In this document: piece by piece, positions 1 to 6,610 of the stretch
Numbering within the stretch: the first letter of the stretch is position 1
How the letters are laid out: each line of letters starts with the position of its first letter
From: Erysipelotrichaceae bacterium
GTDB lineage: Bacteria > Bacillota_I > Bacilli_A > Erysipelotrichales > Erysipelotrichaceae
Length of the DNA stretch: 7,171 nt
NCBI GenBank assembly: GCA_900754715.1
Contig: CAAEDX010000170.1
Coordinates: forward strand, 1 to 7,171
Reading direction: 5' to 3'
Position numbers and translations under genes: made by a program
The notes under the pieces: generated by a model
Databases searched by the model: none
What the model was told of the DNA's origin: nothing
What the model saw: the letters and a program-made list of their open reading frames with translations, nothing else

Positions 1-555
1 AGCGAGGCCGATATCCGGCGCCAGGAGAAAAACAAGATCAGAGTCAGAGAATCTGAGCTGATCCGCAGCTTGAACCGGTTCCGTTTAGCAGAGTTCAGCG
101 AAAGCGTGCGCAGCGTGTTTGAACTGCCGCTGCTGTATAAGTGCTCCTGTCCGAGCAAGAGCTATTTCCATGGCTGGACCGATACGATGATCAGCTGCAT
201 CTTTGAGATCCTCAGAAACTATGTGGAACACTTTGAGAACGTAGAAGATGTGGATGATGAATACGGCAAGATTTTGTTCCGCCAGTTTGAGCTGTTCATG
301 AACAATTTGCCGGAAATCGAAGGCTATGGTTCTGGATATGAAGGCATCTCGGTGGATGCGTTGACCAGCCAGATCCAGAGCGCGGTCGTGCTCGAGCTGC
401 GCAAGATCGGCAACGAAGCTGCCCATGATCTGGCCGAACAGATGAAAGATACTTATTATCATCAGGCGATCGCCAATGCCAGAAAACACAGCGAGAGCTT
501 CAAGGACACCTTTGCCCATGATGGCCGTCTGGAAAAGGGAGCGTCAGAACAGTAA
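1..555 (+). CDS. 3' end of an unrecognised soluble, helical protein (5' truncated by window)
   Basis: The frame is open from the first base (reads SEADIRRQEKNK...) to TAA at 553-555, giving the last 184 residues of a longer protein. A TTG at position 70 could be called as a start, but it has no good ribosome binding site and the frame continues upstream with coding-like sequence, so I treat the gene as partial. The visible part is hydrophilic and mostly helical, with no membrane segment, signal peptide or catalytic motif that I recognise. The first 30 residues are highly charged and may be a helical extension. A Cys-x-Cys pair (KCSCPSK, roughly residues 48-54 of the fragment) is present but too isolated to call a metal site. 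The stop codon overlaps the ribosome binding site of the next gene and the gap is only 13 nt, so it is co-transcribed with, and probably works with, the two membrane proteins downstream. I cannot assign a function from the C-terminal fragment. Confidence 0.85.
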   Translation, partial: SEADIRRQEKNKIRVRESELIRSLNRFRLAEFSESVRSVFELPLLYKCSCPSKSYFHGWTDTMISCIFEILRNYVEHFENVEDVDDEYGKILFRQFELFMNNLPEIEGYGSGYEGISVDALTSQIQSAVVLELRKIGNEAAHDLAEQMKDTYYHQAIANARKHSESFKDTFAHDGRLEKGASEQ

Positions 556-561
556 GGAGGG
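554..561 (+). promoter_or_regulatory. Ribosome binding site of the 613-residue membrane protein
   Basis: AAGGAGGG lies 7 nt before the ATG at 569 and overlaps the TAA stop of the upstream gene, which suggests translational coupling. It decides the start: the ATG at 562 is too close to this site and is in another frame. Confidence 0.85.
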
Positions 562-568
562 ATGAGAC

Positions 569-2410
569 ATGTTTACAGTCGTGGCAGTCGATACGAGACT
601 AGAACCGCTGCTGAAAGACTATCTGCCCCTCTATGAGACCGCGCGGGAAGAACAGATCCGCATGATTCACTGGAACCGCCAGGGCGACAGCGTGGCGAAC
701 GCGCTGCCGCAGCTGGAGGAACAGGTGCAGGAACAAAACGAATGGCGGATCCTGCTGGTAGGCGATGAAGATGCCGTCAGGACCCGCAACCCATTTGATA
801 CCGACAGAAGCATGCAGGCCCTGGATTATGTGCGCTGTGCCCAGATGCTCGGCCACATCCCGCCGCAGGTCACTTTCCATGAGGAAGAAGGACATGTGAT
901 CTCCCGCATCTATGCGCCCGATCAGCATGAGCGTGAGGAACGCCGCTTTACCGATCCGGACCAGATCTTGCTGCTGGCGGTGACGCAGGAGCGTCAGGAC
1001 ATCAAGAAGATGCGCAGCATCCGCAATGAGGATGCGGTCGATCCAGAATTCTGGGATCGCTGTGATTATCCGGCCAACTGCCGTTTCCTCAAGATGAATC
1101 TGCTCAGGAACCACAATATCGTGACGCCCAATGCGCGCATGGAGATGGCCATGGGCATCCATACGCTGGCGTTCAATGAGATCCCATCCAGCGATCTGCA
1201 GGCTTATGAGCTGTATAATCTGATCATCGAACTGAATGAAGAGAACGAATTTGCTGGATTCAGCGAGTATTACAGCCGCTTGCAGGCCATCGAGCTGCGC
1301 TTGCAGCGCACCCGGGAATTTCTTGACCGCGTGCGGGAAAAGAACGCCGCACAGGAGATGCCAAAGATCCGCAATGAGATCGATGTCGAGGTGTACAATG
1401 AGCAGCCCGGCAGCCTGACGGTATCGAAAAAGGGATTCACGCTCGTGAAGGACCGCCCAAAGCTCGATGAGCGGCTGTGGAAAGAACGCCGTGAAGAAGT
1501 CGATGAAAATCTGGAGAAATACTTGAAACAGCCGCGCCGGGCTTTGAAACAAGCAGCGCGGGAAGCCCGCCGCAAAGGCATATTCGATGCCGGCGCGGAT
1601 CAGAACGGGCGTTCGGTCTATCTCGATGAATTTCAGCTTGAAGACATCCATGAAAAAGTCGATCAGCTTGAGCTGGAGATGGCGCAGTGCGAAGCCGCGG
1701 ATATCTTGCGCCAGGACGCTTTTCGTGAAGAACAAGATGAGGCGCAACAAGAAGTCAGGCGCATCATGCGCCGGCGCAGCGGTCTGGGCACGACGGTGCT
1801 CACCATCGTGGTCGCGCTGATCTTCTATGCGCTTGGGTTCGTCCCGTTTGTCATGACGGCATCGAGGATGCAGCTGCTTTCTGAAAGCCTGATCGTGAGC
1901 GGCGCGCTGATCTTGATCGTGGCCATCGCTGCGCTTGGCGCGCTGATCTACAACCGGCATCTGCTCATGGCAGCCATCGCGAACTTCAATGCGCTCATGC
2001 GCGATATCGTCAAGCGGGTGCAGGACAGCAGCCGGCAGTATTCCTCGTACCTGACGGCGCTCTCTTCGTTCATGAAAGGGAAATCGCTGCTTTATCAGCT
2101 CATGCATGGCGATGAATCGCTGGATGAGAATGAGAAGCTGCTGCGGATGCATGTGCACCGGCTGAAGGAATGTCAGCGTCAGCTGGAAGAGTGGTGCCGG
2201 CCGCTGGATCGCGCGCCCAGCCGGGTATACAGCCAAGACAGCGTGCGCGGCTTTGATTATATGCGCGAGGATCCGAAGACATCGCTGTATTATGTGTATC
2301 AGCGCGGAGAACAGACGTATCCGGTCCATCTCAATGAGGATGCGGAATATCTGCGCTCACCGTTCTCCTTCATCGATCAGATGATCATCCGGAAGGAGGC
2401 AGAATCATGA
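569..2410 (+). CDS. Unrecognised membrane-hairpin protein with coiled coils (613 aa)
   Basis: The ATG at 569 follows a strong AAGGAGGG, and the frame runs without interruption to TGA at 2408-2410. Residues 1-140 look like an alternating strand/helix domain (MFTVVAVDTR at the start, WRILLVGDEDAV near 59-70, DQILLLAVTQ near 131-140), possibly a Rossmann- or receiver-like fold; this is an impression from the pattern, not a family match. Residues about 140-260 are helical. Residues about 300-402 are highly charged and probably coiled coil. Two membrane helices follow, at about 406-430 and 440-462, with RRIMRRR just before the first. By the positive-inside rule both ends are cytoplasmic. Residues about 465-545 are again coiled-coil-like. 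There is no signal peptide, Walker motif or obvious enzyme motif. The tight coupling to both neighbours suggests a structural or sensor subunit of a membrane complex with the large peptidase protein. I do not recognise the family. Confidence 0.9.
   Translation: MFTVVAVDTRLEPLLKDYLPLYETAREEQIRMIHWNRQGDSVANALPQLEEQVQEQNEWRILLVGDEDAVRTRNPFDTDRSMQALDYVRCAQMLGHIPPQVTFHEEEGHVISRIYAPDQHEREERRFTDPDQILLLAVTQERQDIKKMRSIRNEDAVDPEFWDRCDYPANCRFLKMNLLRNHNIVTPNARMEMAMGIHTLAFNEIPSSDLQAYELYNLIIELNEENEFAGFSEYYSRLQAIELRLQRTREFLDRVREKNAAQEMPKIRNEIDVEVYNEQPGSLTVSKKGFTLVKDRPKLDERLWKERREEVDENLEKYLKQPRRALKQAAREARRKGIFDAGADQNGRSVYLDEFQLEDIHEKVDQLELEMAQCEAADILRQDAFREEQDEAQQEVRRIMRRRSGLGTTVLTIVVALIFYALGFVPFVMTASRMQLLSESLIVSGALILIVAIAALGALIYNRHLLMAAIANFNALMRDIVKRVQDSSRQYSSYLTALSSFMKGKSLLYQLMHGDESLDENEKLLRMHVHRLKECQRQLEEWCRPLDRAPSRVYSQDSVRGFDYMREDPKTSLYYVYQRGEQTYPVHLNEDAEYLRSPFSFIDQMIIRKEAES
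2393..2399 (+). promoter_or_regulatory. Ribosome binding site of the 1314-residue peptidase protein
   Basis: AAGGAGG sits inside the last codons of the upstream gene, 7 nt before the ATG at 2407. The start codon overlaps the upstream stop as ATGA (2407-2410), so the two genes are translationally coupled. Confidence 0.85.
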
Positions 2411-5400
2411 GACAGTTTTTATTGTTCTTATTGTTTTTGGCCGGGATCTATGCGCTGTTCTTCTTGTTGTTCAGGTGGGAGCGCCGGCAGAATCTGGAGC
2501 GTGAGCAGCGCGCGTACCAGATCGCGATGCCATTGTTTGCGCTCTTATACGCGCTCGTGCTGAATGTGTTTCTCGATGACATCAGCACGCTTGTGCTAAG
2601 ATTCTTGCAATGGCTAGCTTCGCTTGCGTCATTCTTGGAATTTCTGACCTCGGCGGCATCAGGGTTCTTCATGATCTTGATGAATGTACTGTTGATGATC
2701 GGCTTCATCCTGATCAAGAAACTGTGCATGCCATTGCTCGTGAAGCTGTGGACCAAATATGTTCCGTTATTTCAGAATACATCGGGCCTATTTTATGAAT
2801 GGGAAGAAGAAAGAAGCCGCTGGGTGCTGAAGGATCACTTCGGCGATATGCGCCGGGTGCTCAGATGGATGCGGGCCGGCGGATGCATCGTCTCTTTCGG
2901 CCTGTTCGCCGTCATCCTCTATATCAATGAGCCAGGCATCTGGCAAGTGCCGTTTTACCCGGTGCTTGGACTGATGGTACTTGTCGAGATCGTCTATTTC
3001 ATGGACGGACTGACCGCGAGCGAGGCTCGGACCAGCGTCGGCGGGGAAGATGAAGTAAGCTTGTTTCAGGCCAATTATGCGCGGCTGCGCGTCGTGCTGG
3101 GCCGCATCTTCCCAGAATCATTGCTCAATGGCGGCGCCAGAGAAAAGGGGCTGAATCATAAAGATGGTTCACAGGATTATCTGGAAACATTGATGACCAG
3201 TGATGAACATCTGCGCAAGGTATGCGGCACGTATTTTCAGCAGCTGGTGAAAAAAGGCTATCCGGTGGATTCGCAGTATGTGGATGCCACGCTGCATATC
3301 CTCAATCACCAGAGCGTGTTGTTTTCCACACCGTTTTACCGCGATCTCACCATATATCTGTTCTTCGCGATCAACCGTGCGCTGATGTCGCATGAGAAGG
3401 TGCTCATCATTTGTGGCAGAGATGCCATCATCGATGATGTGATCGAATGGGTCAAGGACGCGGTGGTGGAAGTGAGCCATCTGCCGTTTTTATGGCAGGT
3501 CGGCATATTGAAGGCCCAGGCCTCTTCGCCGGATATCGGCGTCTTGTCGATTTCGCAGATCTTTGATCTGAGCCTGCATGAAAGCAATAAAGCGTTCTTT
3601 GCGGATGTGACGCATGTGGTGCTGCTGGAGCCTTCGCGCATCGTGGCGACGGCACAGACGGCGCTGTACATGCTGGCGCGCAAGCTGAATGAAGGCACGC
3701 AGTTCAGCATCTTTGACAAAAACAGCGATGGTCTGGTCGACGCGCTCTCTCATATCTTGAAGACGAGCATCATCGAGGTCAACGCGACCAAGTCAGGCGC
3801 ATCGTCTTCGCAGTTCATGATGTGGGACGCGGATGCGCGCAATATGCATCACAAGCTGTTTCCGGGCGTGGCGCGTTATCTGGGCGTCGGCAGCGAAGTG
3901 GCGATGGTTGCCCTGAAATACGGGGTGCGCCGCGTCAGCTGGTATGCCTATGACAGCTTCCCCATCGTCGATATGAAATGGATCGTGGGGCAGTACTACC
4001 CATTGATCTGTGATTATACTGGCATCCCGTTCAAGCAGCATCGCATCAACGAGGTGCTGGAGTTCGTTCCGAACATCTGGGGCGCGGTGCAAAGCAAAGA
4101 AGCCTGCGTGGTCGTGGAAGACGAGTATCATAATCTCTTTGAGATGGCCAGGCAGTTCTTTACGCGCGGACGGGATCAGTCGTTTGTCAATGTGATCGCG
4201 CCGCAATATCTGCTTCGGGACTACATGAATGACAATGCAGAGATCTTCATCCATGATCCGAAGGCCATTCCTTCTTTTGCGCCGGATTTTGCCCGGACAC
4301 CGCGCAATGTGGTGCTCGAATTGATCATGCGCATGGTCATCTCTCCGGTGCGCAGCGAAGAAGTGCGCACGCAGCTGGAGCTGTTGTTCGGCGAGGTGGA
4401 AAACATTCCGGCCTTCCTGAGTGAACAGATCCGACTGTATTTCATTCCGGATGGCGTCAATGAAGATCTGAGCCATCTAATCAAGATGAAGCAGATCGGC
4501 TTCTACAATGAGGTTACCATGGAAGAAGAGCTTCACACCGAGCTGTATATCGATGATCAGCGCTTCATCGACACGTATCTGAGCGATCTGCATAATGCCG
4601 GCTATGTGGCGGAAGATGAACAGGACATGCATTTTCTGGGCGCCAATCTGCTCGGCCAGATCTGTCAGATGTATCTGCCCGGCCAGTTCATCACGATCGC
4701 GGGCAAGTATTATGAGGTGATCCGCATCAATCAGGAAAAGGGCGTCGTCCTGCGCCGTGCCGCTGACCATATCCATGGCCGCATCTCTTACCGCCAGATC
4801 CGCGCGTACGCTTTGCGCAAGAGCGATGAGGGGGCAAAGACGGTCGTGCATGATGGCATCGAGGTCACTTCGGCAGCGATGAACATGACGGTCGATACAT
4901 CCGGCTTCCTGGAGATGCATGGGCATCATGACATGTCCAATGCCAGAAAGGTGCTTCTTGATGATGTGCCGCGCCGCAGCTATGTGCGCAAGACGGTGCT
5001 CAGCCTGAAGCTGCCAAAGATCAGCGGACCGGTGCGCGTGACGCTGTGCATGCTGCTCAATGAGATCTTCCGTACGGTCTATCCGGACAACTGTGAGTAC
5101 CTGAGCGCGTCGACGGCATTGACGCAAGAGGAACAAGAGCAGCTGGAAGGCATCGTGCATCCATTGAACGGCGACATCGACCCGGAAAGCATCTACATCC
5201 TGGAAGACAGTCAGCTTGATCTGGGCCTGATCATTTCGATCGAACGCAATCTGGAGCGCATCCTGGAGATCGTCTGTGATTATCTGGACTGGCATCTGGA
5301 ACGGCTGATCCGTCCGGATGAGACGGTACAGCAGGAAGAGGAACCGGAAGTTCCGCTGCCGATCCCGCCGCATACGCCGAAAAATGCCAGACAGCGTCTG

Positions 5401-6351
5401 TTCTATCGTTTCAAGCGCTGGCTGAAGCGTATCTTCAGGCGGAAGAAAAAGGTACAGATGGATGAAGCCGCTGAACCAAAGGAAACCATTGAGGAAAGCA
5501 AGCAGGAAGCACCGCAGCCAAACGCATATTCACGTTCATATTATCTGTTGTTTGGCCGCCAGGAGATGCTCTCTTGCCTGAATCTGGAAGAGACCCTGGA
5601 GTATCTGAAGACCTTTGGCTTTGACCGCAATATCTTAAAGGAAGCCAGGGAAAACATTCATGCGGCCAAACGGGACGACTTTGACCCCAATGATACGCAT
5701 CGCTGTGATTTCTGTGCCCGCAGCCTCGCTGATGTGGATTACGAGGTGCTCGCGGATGGACGGGAGCGCTGTCCGGAATGCAGCCGGACCGCCGTGCATA
5801 CCGTAGCGGAATTCAAGCACATCTACGAGATCACCATCCAGAATTATGAAGCCTTCTTCGGCGTACGCATCACCGCGGCCATCAAGCTGGAGATGGTCGA
5901 TGCCAGCACCTTGCATCGCAAGCTGGGCAAGAGCTTCGTGCCAAGCGCCGGTTACAGCGAAAGAGTGCTCGGCGTCGCGATTCGTGACCGCCATGGCAAT
6001 TACACGATCTATGTGGAAAACGGTGCGCCGCGCAATGCCTTCATCGCCACCCTCGTCCATGAGCTGACCCACATCTGGCAATACACGACATGGAACGAGA
6101 AAGAGCTGATGGCCAGATATGGCGGAGATCTGATGCCCGCCGTATACGAAGGCATGGCCAAATGGGTGGAGATCCAGTATATGTTGCTGATCGGAGAACA
6201 AGCCCACGCCAGACGCGAAGAGCTCATCACCAGAGCAAGAGACGACGAATACGGCAGAGGCTTCCTCTACTACGTCACCAGATATCCCCTCAGCACTACC
6301 CAAAGCACACTGCGGACACCATTCGAACATATACACGAACCACTCAAATGA
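2407..6351 (+). CDS. Membrane-anchored degenerate SF2 helicase fused to a zinc knuckle and DA1-like metallopeptidase (1314 aa)
   Basis: Residues 1-200 hold five or six membrane helices (about 3-23, 37-57, perhaps 60-80, 83-107, 157-173, 180-199). Arginine-rich loops at 24-36 and 136-156 place the long C-terminal part in the cytoplasm. Residues about 285-740 follow the order of an SF2 helicase: SVLFSTPFYRDL (303-314) where Walker A should be, KVLIICGRDAI as motif Ia, IGVLSISQIFD as Ib, DVTHVVLLEPSR (400-411) as the DExH box, and FSIFDKNSDG near motif III. The catalytic GKT and DExH residues are absent. Residues about 755-970 resemble the accessory barrel and DUF1998-type end of MrfA/YprA-like helicases (PGQFITIAGKYYEVIRI; YILEDSQLDLGL). 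A proline/acidic stretch (972-992) and a basic patch (1000-1016) form a linker. Then come C1100-x2-C1103-x18-C1122-x2-C1125, binding one zinc, and a DA1-like gluzincin with ENGAPRN, HELTH (1218-1222) and YEGMAKW supplying E1248. Zinc peptidase activity is well supported, the dead helicase moderately. The substrate is unknown. Confidence 0.85.
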   Translation: MRQFLLFLLFLAGIYALFFLLFRWERRQNLEREQRAYQIAMPLFALLYALVLNVFLDDISTLVLRFLQWLASLASFLEFLTSAASGFFMILMNVLLMIGFILIKKLCMPLLVKLWTKYVPLFQNTSGLFYEWEEERSRWVLKDHFGDMRRVLRWMRAGGCIVSFGLFAVILYINEPGIWQVPFYPVLGLMVLVEIVYFMDGLTASEARTSVGGEDEVSLFQANYARLRVVLGRIFPESLLNGGAREKGLNHKDGSQDYLETLMTSDEHLRKVCGTYFQQLVKKGYPVDSQYVDATLHILNHQSVLFSTPFYRDLTIYLFFAINRALMSHEKVLIICGRDAIIDDVIEWVKDAVVEVSHLPFLWQVGILKAQASSPDIGVLSISQIFDLSLHESNKAFFADVTHVVLLEPSRIVATAQTALYMLARKLNEGTQFSIFDKNSDGLVDALSHILKTSIIEVNATKSGASSSQFMMWDADARNMHHKLFPGVARYLGVGSEVAMVALKYGVRRVSWYAYDSFPIVDMKWIVGQYYPLICDYTGIPFKQHRINEVLEFVPNIWGAVQSKEACVVVEDEYHNLFEMARQFFTRGRDQSFVNVIAPQYLLRDYMNDNAEIFIHDPKAIPSFAPDFARTPRNVVLELIMRMVISPVRSEEVRTQLELLFGEVENIPAFLSEQIRLYFIPDGVNEDLSHLIKMKQIGFYNEVTMEEELHTELYIDDQRFIDTYLSDLHNAGYVAEDEQDMHFLGANLLGQICQMYLPGQFITIAGKYYEVIRINQEKGVVLRRAADHIHGRISYRQIRAYALRKSDEGAKTVVHDGIEVTSAAMNMTVDTSGFLEMHGHHDMSNARKVLLDDVPRRSYVRKTVLSLKLPKISGPVRVTLCMLLNEIFRTVYPDNCEYLSASTALTQEEQEQLEGIVHPLNGDIDPESIYILEDSQLDLGLIISIERNLERILEIVCDYLDWHLERLIRPDETVQQEEEPEVPLPIPPHTPKNARQRLFYRFKRWLKRIFRRKKKVQMDEAAEPKETIEESKQEAPQPNAYSRSYYLLFGRQEMLSCLNLEETLEYLKTFGFDRNILKEARENIHAAKRDDFDPNDTHRCDFCARSLADVDYEVLADGRERCPECSRTAVHTVAEFKHIYEITIQNYEAFFGVRITAAIKLEMVDASTLHRKLGKSFVPSAGYSERVLGVAIRDRHGNYTIYVENGAPRNAFIATLVHELTHIWQYTTWNEKELMARYGGDLMPAVYEGMAKWVEIQYMLLIGEQAHARREELITRARDDEYGRGFLYYVTRYPLSTTQSTLRTPFEHIHEPLK

Positions 6352-6360
6352 TAAACAAAC

Positions 6361-6399
6361 AGGATACCAATACCACAAAAAGGTAAAGGTATCCTTTTT
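6361..6399 (+). terminator. Intrinsic terminator closing the three-gene operon
   Basis: AGGATACC (6361-6368) pairs perfectly with GGTATCCT (6388-6395). Inside it, TACC (6371-6374) pairs with GGTA (6382-6385) across a symmetrical AA/AA internal loop, leaving a 7-nt loop. Five T residues (6395-6399) follow. It begins 9 nt after the stop codon of the peptidase gene. The T run is short, so termination may be partial. Confidence 0.8.
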
Positions 6400-6422
6400 C
6401 ATGTGAAGAAAAATTAAGAAAA

Positions 6423-6441
6423 ATGTAGAAAGCGATTACAT
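6423..6441. promoter_or_regulatory. Candidate operator: cre-like site within a short palindrome
   Basis: AGAAAGCGATTACA at 6427-6440 matches 13 of 14 positions of the CcpA cre consensus TGWAANCGNTNWCA; only the first T differs. The same stretch lies inside the inverted repeat ATGTA (6423-6427) / TACAT (6437-6441), so it could equally be the operator of another dimeric repressor. It sits about 35 nt upstream of the candidate -35 box of the SH3b gene, a position more typical of activation than of blocking. A single match in AT-rich DNA is weak evidence. Confidence 0.35.
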
Positions 6442-6474
6442 TTCGTGCTGCTTAAGTTGCATTTCATGAAAGAA

Positions 6475-6505
6475 TTCACATTTTTATATTAGTAGATATT
6501 ATAAT
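6475..6505 (+). promoter_or_regulatory. Candidate sigma-A promoter for the SH3b membrane protein gene
   Basis: TTCACA (6475-6480) matches five of six -35 positions. A perfect TATAAT lies at 6500-6505, but with a long 19-nt spacer. The overlapping TATTAT at 6497-6502 gives a 16-nt spacer. Either choice puts the start of transcription near 6510 and leaves a leader of about 100 nt before the ATG at 6611. I saw no riboswitch or convincing attenuator in that leader. Confidence 0.5.
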
Positions 6506-6597
6506 TATAGGTACAAAGACTAGAAATCATGTCTGGTATTTGGTGTATTTTATGATAATTTTGTGTCATTAATTCAACATGGAGTTTTATTCTTAAA

Positions 6598-6605
6598 AAG
6601 GAAGG
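6598..6605 (+). promoter_or_regulatory. Ribosome binding site of the SH3b membrane protein
   Basis: AAGGAAGG lies 5 nt before the ATG at 6611 (8 nt if only the AAGGA part pairs). It supports this start over other ATGs in the AT-rich leader, such as the one at 6579, which opens only five codons. Confidence 0.75.
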
Positions 6606-6610
6606 TTTGT

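Noticed and set aside
70..555. Stand-alone 161-residue gene starting at TTG 70
   Set aside because: The frame is open to the left window edge with coding-like sequence and there is no good ribosome binding site before the TTG; it is the end of a longer gene.
562..568. ATG at 562 as start of the 613-residue gene
   Set aside because: It is out of frame with the long reading frame and directly abuts the ribosome binding site.
599..2329. 576-residue open frame on the minus strand
   Set aside because: It lies fully inside the well-supported 613-residue gene. Its translation is rich in His, Arg, Ile, Leu and Gln in the way antisense shadows of codon-biased genes are, with no domain pattern.
3715..3750. 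EF-hand-like calcium loop DKNSDGLVDALS in the large protein
   Set aside because: The final acidic residue is missing, there is no paired second hand, and the segment falls where SF2 motif III and the following helix are expected.
4477..5373. 298-residue open frame on the minus strand
   Set aside because: An antisense shadow of the peptidase gene with no ribosome binding site or recognisable domain.
2407..6351. EssC/FtsK-type secretion ATPase for the large membrane protein
   Set aside because: There is no FHA domain or Walker A/B pair, and the motif order fits a degenerate SF2 helicase instead.
6406..6424. Direct repeat AAGAAAAAT (6406-6414 and 6416-6424)
   Set aside because: Short A-rich repeat in AT-rich intergenic DNA; likely chance, and only two copies.
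6579..6596. Five-codon leader peptide (ATG 6579 to TAA)
   Set aside because: No ribosome binding site and no attenuator structure around it; expected by chance in AT-rich DNA.
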